A DNA stretch of 36,674 bases from Candidatus Saccharimonadota bacterium (GCA_017432425.1 JAFRJE010000029.1:1-36674); one strand, 5' to 3'; counted from the stretch's first letter, positions 16,160 through 24,110 are shown. A program made the numbers and translations. The notes: a model not told the origin generated them from the sequence alone.

Positions 16160-16987
16160 ATGCCCGACGAAAAAGAAACAATTATTAAATTGGAAGGTCT
16201 AACCAAAAAATACGGCTTCCGCGAAGCCGAATCTTTTGCGCTTAATAATTTCGACCTAACCGTAAAGCGCGGCGAATTTATTATGATTATGGGGCCCTCC
16301 GGTTGCGGAAAAACAACCCTCTTGAACGTTATCGGTCTTCTAGATACGGCGACCTCTGGAACTTATTTTCTCAACGGCGAACCCGTCAACCGTATTAAAT
16401 CCCGTAAAAAAGCCCGCGTCCGTTCGAAAAAAATCGGTTTCATTTTCCAAAACTTCAATTTAATTCCCGATCTCCCGATTATCGAAAACGTCGCCCTCCC
16501 CCTCGTTTATTCTGGCTTCCATAAAACCCGCCGCCTCCTCCGCGCCTCGGAAACCCTCGAACGCTTTAACTTAAAAGACAAAGAATATTATATGCCCTAT
16601 CAACTCTCCGGCGGTCAACAACAGCGCGCCGCAATCGCCCGCGCCATCGTCTCGAAACCCGAAATTATTCTCGCCGACGAGCCGACTGGCAATCTCGACT
16701 CCCACTCTTCTCATATCGTCATGGAGGAACTTAAACGTATCCACTCCGAGGGCAACACTATTATCATGGTTACCCACAACCCGAACTTAACCTCTTACGC
16801 AACCCGCGTTATCAATATGCTCGACGGCGGAATTGATACAGACATCAAAACCGTCGAAGACTCCGACCTCCCCGAACCCGTTGTCGTCCGCAACCGCCGT
16901 AAAAAAACCTCGAAAAAACAAAAACCCGCTCTCCCGAACCTCCGTCGCTCAAAAAAGAAAAAACTAAAAAAGCGAGGTAAACGTTAA
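16160..16987 (+). CDS. MacB/LolD-type ABC transporter ATPase
   Basis: A 275-residue ATPase with Walker A GPSGCGKTT near residue 46, Q-loop FIFQNFNLIP, signature LSGGQQQR near 150, Walker B IILADEPTGNLD and switch His in VTHNP. After the usual end of the domain (about 225) there is a Lys/Arg-rich tail ending KKKKLKKRGKR. Its stop overlaps the next ATG (TAATG), so it is coupled to the FtsX-like permease. Such pairs export peptides, lipoproteins or antimicrobials, or transmit mechanical signals; the substrate is unknown. Confidence 0.93.
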   Translation: MPDEKETIIKLEGLTKKYGFREAESFALNNFDLTVKRGEFIMIMGPSGCGKTTLLNVIGLLDTATSGTYFLNGEPVNRIKSRKKARVRSKKIGFIFQNFNLIPDLPIIENVALPLVYSGFHKTRRLLRASETLERFNLKDKEYYMPYQLSGGQQQRAAIARAIVSKPEIILADEPTGNLDSHSSHIVMEELKRIHSEGNTIIMVTHNPNLTSYATRVINMLDGGIDTDIKTVEDSDLPEPVVVRNRRKKTSKKQKPALPNLRRSKKKKLKKRGKR

Positions 16988-18213
16988 TGGCGCTGCTCTT
17001 AAAAACCCATCTCGAACTAGCAAAGGCTTCCCTAAAACGCAATAAAGCCCGCTCGTTTTTGACCTGCCTCGGAATCTCAATCGGCGTCGCCGCGATTATC
17101 CTTATTCTCTCCCTAATGGGCAGTATCGAAACCCTAATCAAAACCCAAGTCTCGAACATCGGCTCCGATCTTATCGTCGTTCGCCCCTCCGTCGAACGAG
17201 ATACCGTCTCAAAAATCGTCGACGAACTAACTTCCTCTTCCGCCTACTTAAAATCGAATTTAACCCTCGAAGACGTAAAAACCATCAAAAACCTCGAAAA
17301 TATCGAATCTGTCGCCCCTCTCGCAATTTCCGTTAATGCCCTCTCCGGCGACAACGCCGTTCCCTCCGCAACCGTCGTCGGAACGACCCCCGATTTTATT
17401 AAAATCCAAAACTTCTCCCTAAAATCCGGAACTTTCCTCTCCGATTCCTTAAAAACCAACGCCGCCGTTATCGGCTCCAATCTCGCGAACACCCTCTACG
17501 GAACCGCCGAGCCAATCGGCAAAACCCTAACCCTCCTCGGAACTAAATTTTTCGTCGTTGGCGTCCTTTCCGAAATCGACGACCCGATTAACTTTAACAA
17601 TCTCGACCTTGATAATTCCCTGTTCGTCGATGCCGAAAAACTTGCCGTTACCGCCGGCTCTCTCCAAATCCAACAAATCAATATCCGCGCCAAAACAACC
17701 GACTCCCTCGACAAAACCGTCGAAAACATTAAAGACTCTCTCCGCCTCGCCAACTCCGGCGACGCCAACTTCTCCGTTTCCTACGGCGACCAAATCACCC
17801 ACCCCGCCGGCTCTCTCCTCTCGATTATCTCTGGCGTTCTCTCGATTGTCGCCGGCATCTCCCTTATCGTCGGCGGAATCGGCATCATGAACATCATGCT
17901 CGTTTCCGTCTCCGAACGTACCCACGAAATCGGCATCCGCAAAGCCGTCGGCGCTTCCGGCTCAAACATCCTCCTCCAATTCCTCTTCGAATCCTTAATC
18001 CTCTCGCTCTTTGGCGGTATTCTCGGACTCGTTCTCGGCTATGGACTCGCTTTCGCCGTCTGCCTCGTTACCCCGTTCGACCCTTACCTTTCCTGGGAAA
18101 TTCTTTTAACAACTTTCATAACTGCCCTCTCTGTCGGTTTAATCTTCGGTCTCTATCCCGCCCTAAAGGCCGCAAACAAAAACCCAATTTACTCCCTTAA
18201 ATTCTTCCGCTAA
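16987..18213 (+). CDS. MacB/FtsX-family ABC permease
   Basis: A 408-residue permease with an N-terminal membrane helix (about 20-45, SFLTCLGISIGVAAIILI), a large extracytoplasmic MacB_PCD domain (about 50-270) and three C-terminal helices. The FtsX signature MLVSVSERTHEIGIRKAVGA lies near 305 between helices two and three. It forms a homodimer with the preceding ATPase in the known family. The start ATG overlaps that gene's stop. Confidence 0.92.
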   Translation: MALLLKTHLELAKASLKRNKARSFLTCLGISIGVAAIILILSLMGSIETLIKTQVSNIGSDLIVVRPSVERDTVSKIVDELTSSSAYLKSNLTLEDVKTIKNLENIESVAPLAISVNALSGDNAVPSATVVGTTPDFIKIQNFSLKSGTFLSDSLKTNAAVIGSNLANTLYGTAEPIGKTLTLLGTKFFVVGVLSEIDDPINFNNLDLDNSLFVDAEKLAVTAGSLQIQQINIRAKTTDSLDKTVENIKDSLRLANSGDANFSVSYGDQITHPAGSLLSIISGVLSIVAGISLIVGGIGIMNIMLVSVSERTHEIGIRKAVGASGSNILLQFLFESLILSLFGGILGLVLGYGLAFAVCLVTPFDPYLSWEILLTTFITALSVGLIFGLYPALKAANKNPIYSLKFFR

Positions 18214-18251
18214 AATCTTTAAAACCTCTAGCGTTTTAAAAAACTCTGTGT

Positions 18252-18299
18252 TATATTTATTCCATAAGAGTTTTAAGGTGGGCTAAGGAGGTCCCCATC
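18252..18299 (+). promoter_or_regulatory. pyrG promoter and strong ribosome site
   Basis: A TATATT box at 18252-18257 precedes a leader of about 35 bases that carries AAGGAGGT at 18285-18292, 7 bases before ATG 18300. This is one of the few genes here with a full Shine-Dalgarno sequence. Confidence 0.65.
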
Positions 18300-20063
18300 A
18301 TGCAAAATAAACAGTCAAAACAAACAAAATATATCTTCGTTACTGGTGGCGTTCTTTCTGGCGTCGGAAAAGGGATAACTGCCGCCTCGATTGGCGCAAT
18401 CTTAAAGGCTAAGGGCTTTAAGGTAACTATGCAAAAGTGCGACCCCTATTTAAACGTTGACGCTGGTCTCTTAAATCCCGTTGAACACGGCGAATGTTTC
18501 GTAACGAAAGACGGCGTCGAAACTGACCTCGACCTCGGTCATTACGAACGCTTCCTCGATTTTGAAACTAATAAATACTCAATTACTCTCTCTGGCGCAA
18601 TTTTTAAAGAACTAATCGACAAAGAACGCTCCGGCGGCTTCCGCGGCAAAACCGTCCAACTCGTCCCTCATTTTACCAACCTCGTCCAAGAAAAAATTGC
18701 CCGCGCCTCCGAAAACTCCGATATCCATATCGTCGAAATCGGCGGTACAATCGGCGACTACGAGGGTCTTTCTTTCGTCGAGGCAATTCGTCTCTTTGCG
18801 AACCGCGTCGGACGTAAAAATTGCCTCTATGTTTCCGTCGTCTATGTCCCCTGGATCAATACCTCTAAAGAATTTAAGACCAAACCCGCCCAAAACGCCC
18901 TAAAAGACCTCCGTGGCTTCGGAATTATCCCCGATGTCGTCTGTACTCGAACCGAAAAACCCGCCCCGAAAGAAATCCAAGAAAAAATCGCCGCTTTCGC
19001 CGGCATCAACCCCTCCGGCGTCGTCAACCTCCCCGATATTAAATCCGTCTACGACGTCCCCTTTAACGTCTTAAAATCTGGCGTCCTCTCGATTCTAAAT
19101 GATTTCGTCGACGACGACTCCGAACCCGATATGTCGCGCTGGCTCGCTTTCTCGAAAAAGCGCAATAAAACTTATCAAAAAACCGTCCGCGTCGGCCTCG
19201 TCGCGAAATATGTCGGAAACGAAGATACTTATATCTGCGTAACCGAAGCCCTGAAAGCCGCCGCCGCTTGGGAAAACGTCAACCTCGACCTCGTCTGGAT
19301 TAATGCCGAAAAATTAGAAGAGATTATGAAAGATTTTTCAAACGATTCCGCAGATTCCGACAGTAAAAATTACAGCAGTCACAAAAGTGAATGCCTGGAC
19401 AGTACCAGTGCTGAACTTTTGACTGACTGTTGTAATTTTAACGATTGCGAATCGAGGACCAGCGAGAAAAAACTTTCTAATCTTTTCAAAAATATGAGCG
19501 GCATCCTCGTCCCCGGCGGCTTCGGTCCCCGCGGCGTCGAGGGCAAAATCGCCGCCGCCTCTTATTGTCTCAACAACAACCTCCCCTACCTCGGTCTCTG
19601 CCTCGGTCTCCAGGTCGCCTGTATCGCCGCCGCCCGAAAAGCCGGCGTCGCGACCGCGAACTCCGAGGAATTTGGCGCCTCCGAAAAATCCAAAAATAAC
19701 GTAATCTATATTATGGAAGACCAAAAAGGCAAGGAGCAAACCGGCGCCTCTATGCGCCTCGGCGACTACCCTGCCGTTCTTAAAAAAGGTTCAAAAGTCG
19801 CTAAAATCTACGGAAAAACCTCTATCTCCGAACGCCATCGCCACCGTTACGAAGTCAACCTCGCTTTCGCTGAAAAAATCGAACAGGGCGGTCTCGAAAT
19901 CTCCGGAACCTCTCCCGACGGAAAACTCGTCGAATTTGTCGAAGCTAAAAACAACGACTTCTTCGTCGCAACCCAAGCCCACCCCGAGTTCAAATCTCGC
20001 CCTCTCGCCCCCTCTCCCCTCTTTACCGCTTTTATTAAAGCAATGAAGAAACGTCTCAACTAA
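18300..20063 (+). CDS. pyrG: CTP synthase with insertion element
   Basis: A 587-residue CTP synthase that aminates UTP to CTP using glutamine. The synthetase domain opens with IFVTGGVLSGVGKGITAASI and includes KCDPYLNVDAGLLNPVEHGE and IVEIGGTIGDYEG. The glutaminase domain has GILVPGGFGPRG, the nucleophile loop LGLCLGLQVACIAA and, at the end, ATQAHPEF. The family is usually about 540 long; the extra residues form an insert between the two domains (DSADSDSKNYSS to CESRTSEKK, element 19328-19477). The insert sits in the interdomain linker just before GILVPGGFG, where it may be tolerated. A bidirectional terminator follows. Confidence 0.96.
   Translation: MQNKQSKQTKYIFVTGGVLSGVGKGITAASIGAILKAKGFKVTMQKCDPYLNVDAGLLNPVEHGECFVTKDGVETDLDLGHYERFLDFETNKYSITLSGAIFKELIDKERSGGFRGKTVQLVPHFTNLVQEKIARASENSDIHIVEIGGTIGDYEGLSFVEAIRLFANRVGRKNCLYVSVVYVPWINTSKEFKTKPAQNALKDLRGFGIIPDVVCTRTEKPAPKEIQEKIAAFAGINPSGVVNLPDIKSVYDVPFNVLKSGVLSILNDFVDDDSEPDMSRWLAFSKKRNKTYQKTVRVGLVAKYVGNEDTYICVTEALKAAAAWENVNLDLVWINAEKLEEIMKDFSNDSADSDSKNYSSHKSECLDSTSAELLTDCCNFNDCESRTSEKKLSNLFKNMSGILVPGGFGPRGVEGKIAAASYCLNNNLPYLGLCLGLQVACIAAARKAGVATANSEEFGASEKSKNNVIYIMEDQKGKEQTGASMRLGDYPAVLKKGSKVAKIYGKTSISERHRHRYEVNLAFAEKIEQGGLEISGTSPDGKLVEFVEAKNNDFFVATQAHPEFKSRPLAPSPLFTAFIKAMKKRLN
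19328..19477. repeat. in-frame hairpin element, family B copy 1 (pyrG)
   Basis: The 130-base core (19343-19472) differs from the tsaD copy at a single base. It folds into one long hairpin: AAAATTACAGCAGTCA...AAAAGT pairs with ACTTTTGACTGACTGTTGTAATTTT, around CTGG-ACAGTA-CCAG. The outer arms (19328-19339 and 19464-19477) are weaker than in the tsaD copy. It encodes a Ser/Asp/Cys-rich segment. Confidence 0.95.
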
Positions 20064-20084
20064 TCCGCTAATCTCCCTCCAAAA

Positions 20085-20108
20085 AAACGCCCCGTGAAGG
20101 GCGTTTTT
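20085..20108. terminator. bidirectional terminator after pyrG
   Basis: AAACGCCC-CGTGAA-GGGCGTTT with an A-tract before and a T-tract after it, between convergent pyrG and the surface-protein run. Confidence 0.88.
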
Positions 20109-20126
20109 AAACTTCACGAAACCCCC

Positions 20127-20807
20127 CTAAATCTCGTAATATTTCGCGCTATAAACTTCTTTCCCCTCCCCGTTATAAACTCTTACGCGCGTAACTCCCC
20201 CCTCGCTCCCCTCGACTTTAACCGTAACAGCATGACTATTCCTCCCCGTTGCAACAAACGCGCCGTCCCCCTCGCCTTTCGCAATCGTCGCCGCACCATC
20301 GCTCGGATATGCCGCGGTAAAATAATAGTCAACCGTCTCTTTAATAAAATCGACTGCCTTTTCTGTATAATCGCCTAAAACTCCGTCCTCGACCGTAACC
20401 GCCGTCGAAGCTCCTGCCGTTCTTTCTTCGCAGCTATCGTCTCCGCAATACCCCGTCTCTTCCGTTACGTCTTCTCCGTCTTCATACGTCTCGTCCGGAT
20501 CAAACTCCCCTAGCTCAATCATTTTCGCCTCAACTTCTTCCGGCGTCGCATCATCGCTCAACCCATAATCCGCAAGCGACAAAACTTCTCCCTCCCCCGA
20601 AAGTTCCGCCGTCTCCTCCCCCGTTTTCGCTCCCTGTTCATTTCCCTTAAACGCCCCCAGCAAAATCGCCGTCAAAACCCCCGCCGCGACAACCAACAAC
20701 CCGACCCCTCCAAAAATCAGCCATTTTTTCGACTTCGCCGCTGGCGCTTGAGTCTGGATCGGCGTTTCGACTGCTCCTTGCCCCTCTATGATATTTTTCT
20801 CGTCCAT
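20127..20807 (-). CDS. single-pass membrane protein with acidic ectodomain
   Basis: A protein of about 226 residues starting MDEKNIIEG at 20807, preceded by GGAGGA; a longer frame to 20852 would overlap the upstream gene by 31 bases and is less likely. A short cytoplasmic part ends in PAAKSKKW, followed by a membrane helix (LIFGGVGLLVVAAGVLTAILLG), a Thr/Glu/Asp-rich linker with a CGDDSC pair and a C-terminal globular part (about 130 residues). No family is recognised. It is the last gene of a run with two other exported proteins. Confidence 0.7.
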   Translation of the reverse strand: MDEKNIIEGQGAVETPIQTQAPAAKSKKWLIFGGVGLLVVAAGVLTAILLGAFKGNEQGAKTGEETAELSGEGEVLSLADYGLSDDATPEEVEAKMIELGEFDPDETYEDGEDVTEETGYCGDDSCEERTAGASTAVTVEDGVLGDYTEKAVDFIKETVDYYFTAAYPSDGAATIAKGEGDGAFVATGRNSHAVTVKVEGSEGGVTRVRVYNGEGKEVYSAKYYEI

Positions 20808-20821
20808 TTTTCCTCCTCTCC

Positions 20822-21451
20822 TTATCTCAGCGCGTACGCCGTATTTGTCCATTTAGAAATCGAACTTGCGCTAAAGCACTTCCCTCGGTTCTTTTTATGT
20901 CCAGGGTCTTCAATACAAAAACTTCTAACCGAGACCGGCTTTAGTTTTCCCGTCGAAGTATCTTTATAAGCGTTAACATATCCGCCATACGTCATAATCC
21001 AGTGTCCGCTTCCGTGTAGCGCAACTACTTTATGGTTAATCAACGCTTTCGCAATCGACGTCGAACCCGAACCAACTCCCGAGACCGACAGCCCTGCTTT
21101 TTTCGCATACGAAACAAAATCGCTATTTCCTAACCCCTGGTTTAATCTCGACAGCGTTACTTTCCCCGCTTTCCCCAGATTCGTCCATAGCGTTTTTGGC
21201 GAAATCCCGCCTCGCGTATAACTTCTTGCCGACGCAATCACAACCCATCCACAACCCTTATCTTTAGAGTTCCAACCTTTAATCCAAGTCGTATCTTGGC
21301 GATAGTTATAACTCGACTTCGTACTATAGCCAATATGAACAACAACTTTCTTTATTGCTGCGTTCGCTTCCCCTCTGTAAAACCCTAAAGCCCCAAAAAC
21401 CGCTAACATTCCCCCAAAAACTAACGCTCTAATCTTAAAGTTCTTCATCAT
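20822..21451 (-). CDS. secreted C39-like (papain-fold) cysteine peptidase homologue
   Basis: About 208 residues with a signal peptide (residues 1-32, cleavage likely after GEANA). The mature part has the hallmarks of the peptidase_C39_2 group: a catalytic-type Cys in DKGCGWVVIASA, a His in LHGSGHWIMTYGG and a later acid in CIEDPGH. It would act outside the cell. Substrate unknown; an inactive relative remains possible. The second ATG (MKNFKIRAL) is a likely start. It overlaps the upstream gene by 17 bases and forms one run with its two neighbours. Confidence 0.7.
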   Translation of the reverse strand: MMKNFKIRALVFGGMLAVFGALGFYRGEANAAIKKVVVHIGYSTKSSYNYRQDTTWIKGWNSKDKGCGWVVIASARSYTRGGISPKTLWTNLGKAGKVTLSRLNQGLGNSDFVSYAKKAGLSVSGVGSGSTSIAKALINHKVVALHGSGHWIMTYGGYVNAYKDTSTGKLKPVSVRSFCIEDPGHKKNRGKCFSASSISKWTNTAYALR

Positions 21452-21959
21452 CTTCGTCCTTCTCCCCCTCTTGAACTTCCCTAACTTCCTCGGCGTCGTC
21501 GCCCAGCTCGGTATCTTCTAATTCCCCGCTCTCTTCCGGATCGACTGTATAATTGCTCAAAATCGCGCTTTTCTTTCCGTTCGCACAATCCACCACTCTC
21601 AGTCGCTTAACTTCCTCGTCGCTATAACTTCCGTCCTCCGGCTCCAAACAAACCGCTTTCGGAACATTCCCCTCCTCGACACCAGTTATCTTTCCTGTTT
21701 CTTCTTTCATTCCGTCCATCTTCGCCGTATAACTATATTCAACTCCAGGCTTTAATAAACAAGCCGCCCCTCCGCTACAGCTAATATTTTCCCCGTCGTC
21801 GCTGACAAAATTAGCCTGCGCCCCAAACGGCAAAATCGTCACGCTCCCCGCCTTTATCCCTCCAGTCCCGTTCAGCGCCAACATCGCCCCAGCCCCAACA
21901 ACCGCAATAATCGCCGTCACTATCCCTATAATCGAGAGAGAATTAGATGATTGTTCCAT
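21435..21959 (-). CDS. membrane-anchored exported protein, unknown
   Basis: A 174-residue protein with an N-terminal membrane helix (about 8-28, SIIGIVTAIIAVVGAGAML), an extracytoplasmic part containing four cysteines (SCSGGAACLL, KAVCLEP, VVDCANG), perhaps two disulphides, and a very acidic tail of about 35 residues. No family is recognised. It starts the three-gene surface run and overlaps the C39-like gene. AAGGA lies 9 bases before its ATG. Confidence 0.7.
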   Translation of the reverse strand: MEQSSNSLSIIGIVTAIIAVVGAGAMLALNGTGGIKAGSVTILPFGAQANFVSDDGENISCSGGAACLLKPGVEYSYTAKMDGMKEETGKITGVEEGNVPKAVCLEPEDGSYSDEEVKRLRVVDCANGKKSAILSNYTVDPEESGELEDTELGDDAEEVREVQEGEKDEDDEEL

Positions 21960-21987
21960 AAATCATAATCCTTAATTTTTAATATAT

Positions 21988-22010
21988 TATATATAATATA
22001 CCACAACCGT
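21988..22010. promoter_or_regulatory. palindromic AT promoter of the surface run
   Basis: Self-complementary TATATTATATATAATATA. Read on the - strand it supplies a TATAAT box about 25 bases before the ATG at 21959. Confidence 0.45.
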
Positions 22011-22061
22011 TAACAGCGAACAATCCCCTAATGTATATTTTACTTATCTAGAGGAAAATAG

Positions 22062-22067
22062 TATAAT
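22062..22067 (+). promoter_or_regulatory. -10 box, leaderless start of tsaD
   Basis: TATAAT, 6 bases before ATG 22074. Confidence 0.75.
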
Positions 22068-22073
22068 ATTTTC

Positions 22074-23543
22074 ATGAATATCCTGGCTATTGAATCTTCT
22101 TGCGACGAAACCGCGGCGGCTAGTCTCTCCGCCCCCTCTCTTTCTAAGCTCAAAACTTCCCCCGCTTTCGACCCAAACAACCCTCTCCGCTCCGCCTCTT
22201 ATAAACTCCTCTCAAACGTCGTCGTCTCCCAAATCGACATCTTCAAAGCCTACGGCGGCGTTATTCCCGAAGTCGCCGCCCGTTCCCACCTCGAGGCGAT
22301 TCTCCCTGTCATTCATCAAGCCTTCTCAAACGCCGGCTTCATTGAAAAATCCCCTAAAGCCGCTTTTTCAATGAATAAAGCCTCGTTCAATGAAACGCCC
22401 TCCGAACGCGAAGATTGGTCAAAAATCGACGCTATCGCCGTAACGAATACTCCCGGTCTCCTCGGCTCTCTTCTCGTCGGAACCCTAACCGCCCGCACTC
22501 TCGCCATTCTCCACGACAAACCCCTCTACCCCATTCACCACCTCAAGTCTCATATCTATTCAGCTATACTAGGAAACGAAAATGTTTTTTCGAGCGATTC
22601 CGCAGATTCCGACAGTAAAAATTACAGCAGTCACAAAAGTGAATGCCTGGACAGTACCAGTGCTGAACTTTTGACTGACTGTTGTAATTTTAACGATCGC
22701 GAATCGAGGACCAGCGAGAAAAAATATTTTTGTTTCCCAAACATTGCCCTCGTTATCTCCGGCGGCCACACTCAACTCATCTACATGCCTTCCGAAAACT
22801 CTTTCGAAATAATCGGAACAACTCTCGACGACGCCGTCGGCGAAGCCTTTGACAAAATCGCCAAAATCCTTGGTCTTCCCTACCCCGGCGGGCCCTCAAT
22901 TTCTAAAGCCGCCCTCTCTGGCAACCCCGAAAAATACTCTTTCCCACACCCTAACGTCCCCGACCTCAACTTCTCTTTCTCCGGCCTAAAAACCGCCGTC
23001 CTCCGCACAATCCAAAAAGAACTCGGCGTCCCTCTTTCTTACCCGTCCCATGATATAAAAAACCTCCTCTCCGAAACCCAAATCGCCGACTTCGCCGCCA
23101 GTTTCCAGAGAACAGCAATCGACATCTTAATCGAAAAGTTAAATCTCGCCCTAAAAAAATATCACGACGTAAATACCGTCATCATCGCCGGCGGCGTCTC
23201 CGCAAACGAAGAATTGCGAAAAAGAATATCAGAAAAGGTTTCTTGTTCGGGGGTTAGTCCGAATCCGCAGACGCCAGCAGTCAGAACTACAGCGATTACT
23301 AAGCGAGTTCGAGGTAACGTCGTCGACGAGCGCGAGACTAATCGTTGTGGTTCTGACGATTGCGCGGCGAGGACCAGGACGAAACCCGAACGAGAAGCCA
23401 TTCACATTCTTTTTCCCGAAAAATCCTTTTCCGGCGACAACGCCGCCATGGTCGCCCTCGCCGCCTATTCCGAACTTCTCTCAAACATCCCCCCAACCGA
23501 CCCCTATTCTCTCCAAATCCTCCCCCGTAGCAAAATCAACTAA
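22074..23543 (+). CDS. tsaD: tRNA threonylcarbamoyl transferase TsaD with insertions
   Basis: A 489-residue Kae1/TsaD that transfers threonylcarbamoyl to A37 of ANN-decoding tRNAs, with TsaB and TsaE as partners. Diagnostic parts are AIESSCDETAAA at the N-terminus, GGVIPEVAARSH, the metal-binding HHLKSHIYS, LVISGGHTQL, and near the end GGVSANEELRKR and FSGDNAAMVA. The family is usually about 340 long. The excess consists of a family B element after HIYSAILG (22572-22737), a family D element near the C-terminus between RKRISEKV and HILFPEKSF (23237-23399), a short perfect palindrome (22338-22375), and a stretch near residues 18-40 of unclear origin. All remain in frame. Confidence 0.95.
   Translation: MNILAIESSCDETAAASLSAPSLSKLKTSPAFDPNNPLRSASYKLLSNVVVSQIDIFKAYGGVIPEVAARSHLEAILPVIHQAFSNAGFIEKSPKAAFSMNKASFNETPSEREDWSKIDAIAVTNTPGLLGSLLVGTLTARTLAILHDKPLYPIHHLKSHIYSAILGNENVFSSDSADSDSKNYSSHKSECLDSTSAELLTDCCNFNDRESRTSEKKYFCFPNIALVISGGHTQLIYMPSENSFEIIGTTLDDAVGEAFDKIAKILGLPYPGGPSISKAALSGNPEKYSFPHPNVPDLNFSFSGLKTAVLRTIQKELGVPLSYPSHDIKNLLSETQIADFAASFQRTAIDILIEKLNLALKKYHDVNTVIIAGGVSANEELRKRISEKVSCSGVSPNPQTPAVRTTAITKRVRGNVVDERETNRCGSDDCAARTRTKPEREAIHILFPEKSFSGDNAAMVALAAYSELLSNIPPTDPYSLQILPRSKIN
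22338..22375. repeat. short perfect palindrome in tsaD
   Basis: TTCATTGAAAAA and TTTTTCAATGAA, 12-base perfect arms around a 14-base loop. TTCAATGAA recurs at about 22388. It encodes FIEKSPKAAFSMN in a part of TsaD with no counterpart in the usual family. Confidence 0.8.
22572..22737. repeat. in-frame hairpin element, family B copy 2 (tsaD)
   Basis: Core 22595-22724 matches the pyrG copy at 129 of 130 positions. Outer arms 22572-22591 and 22718-22737 pair at all 20 positions, two of them G-U in the tsaD mRNA sense. The arms are unrelated to those in pyrG. Confidence 0.95.
23237..23399. repeat. in-frame hairpin element, family D (tsaD)
   Basis: Arms 23237-23251 and 23385-23399 pair over 15 positions with two U-G pairs. 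Inside, 23280-23298 pairs with 23339-23357 over 19 positions with two more G-U pairs. The ends resemble family B (CCGCAGA near the 5' side, GCGAGGACCAG near the 3' side), so B and D look like branches of one family. Confidence 0.88.
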
Positions 23544-23552
23544 AATTCCCTC

Positions 23553-23581
23553 TTGCAATTTACTTTTCTTTGTGTTAAACT
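23553..23581 (+). promoter_or_regulatory. promoter of the long RNA locus
   Basis: TTGCAA (23553-23558), 17-base spacer, TAAACT (23576-23581). Confidence 0.6.
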
Positions 23582-23695
23582 ACCCTCTATAACTTCTTAT
23601 CTCCTCAAAAAGAAGCTCAGTAGTCTCAGAGGCTATACGAGCCTCAAAATAAAAGAAGATAAAGAAGTTAATGTTCTTTACAAGGAGGTGAAACC

Positions 23696-23905
23696 TTGAG
23701 TTCCGAAACTATCGCCGCCCTGCGTGGAAGCCTCTCGACGCTACTCCTGGGTCGAGCCGACTTTTCCGTAAAAACCTATAATGAACCGCCGAGACAGTTC
23801 GTAGGCTCCAACCACCGGAAAAATCAACTCGGTTCTGAGCGTACGATTCCGCGTTCGCCAAAGAGCGGTCCTCCCTATCGGATTCGCGACGTGACCGGCT
23901 CTTAA
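23696..23905 (+). CDS. possible 69-residue protein inside the RNA locus
   Basis: A TTG start is preceded by AAGGAGGTG at good spacing. The product would be basic and Ser/Pro/Arg-rich, with no hydrophobic core pattern or family match I can see. Third positions are often G, unlike neighbouring + genes, and the start lies in a hairpin. The strong ribosome site is the main support; the RNA itself may be the product. Confidence 0.3.
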   Translation: MSSETIAALRGSLSTLLLGRADFSVKTYNEPPRQFVGSNHRKNQLGSERTIPRSPKSGPPYRIRDVTGS

Positions 23906-24071
23906 CTCTAACGACCGACCTAAACAACAAGTCTTTGTCATCCCCTCATCCCCGTAACCAAAAAAGACTTCAGGAAATCCCCTACCAGTCCGCTAAGGAC
24001 TGAGCTGCGGGCCCTTGCGGACTCAATCACAATTCTGCTGTGAACATGGCAACAAACTCCTTTCAATTCCC

Positions 24072-24098
24072 GCCCCCTCTCGGATGAGGGGGCTTTTT
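24072..24098 (+). terminator. terminator of the RNA locus
   Basis: GCCCCCTC-TCGGAT-GAGGGGGC followed by five T. Confidence 0.92.
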
Positions 24099-24110
24099 CA
24101 TTTTCTATGT

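Larger units (their letters stand above)
23588..24098 (+). ncRNA. long structured RNA candidate, about 510 bases
   Basis: A transcript between the promoter at 23553 and a strong terminator. The 5' part closes with a 12-pair stem with one bulge (23591-23602 with 23657-23669) around a GAGGCT-ATACG-AGCCTC hairpin (23629-23645). Then CAAGG/CCTTG (23681-23698) encloses a ribosome site. Near the 3' end CAGTCC/GGACTG (23986-24002) competes with AGTCCGC/GCGGACT (23987-23993 with 24017-24023), as in a switch. Base composition is more balanced than in the flanking genes. It lacks the RNase P, tmRNA, SRP and 6S signatures I can recognise. A leader for a small ORF is the alternative. Confidence 0.55.

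Noticed and set aside
17527-17925. Long frame antisense to the ABC permease
   Set aside because: A mirror of C-rich coding sequence; the permease frame has clear family motifs.
19338-19739. Antisense frame over pyrG, similar to another over tsaD (22569-22775)
   Set aside because: The similarity comes from the shared family B element and not from a protein.
23588-24098. RNase P RNA, tmRNA or SRP RNA
   Set aside because: None of the conserved sequences I know for these RNAs was found on either strand.
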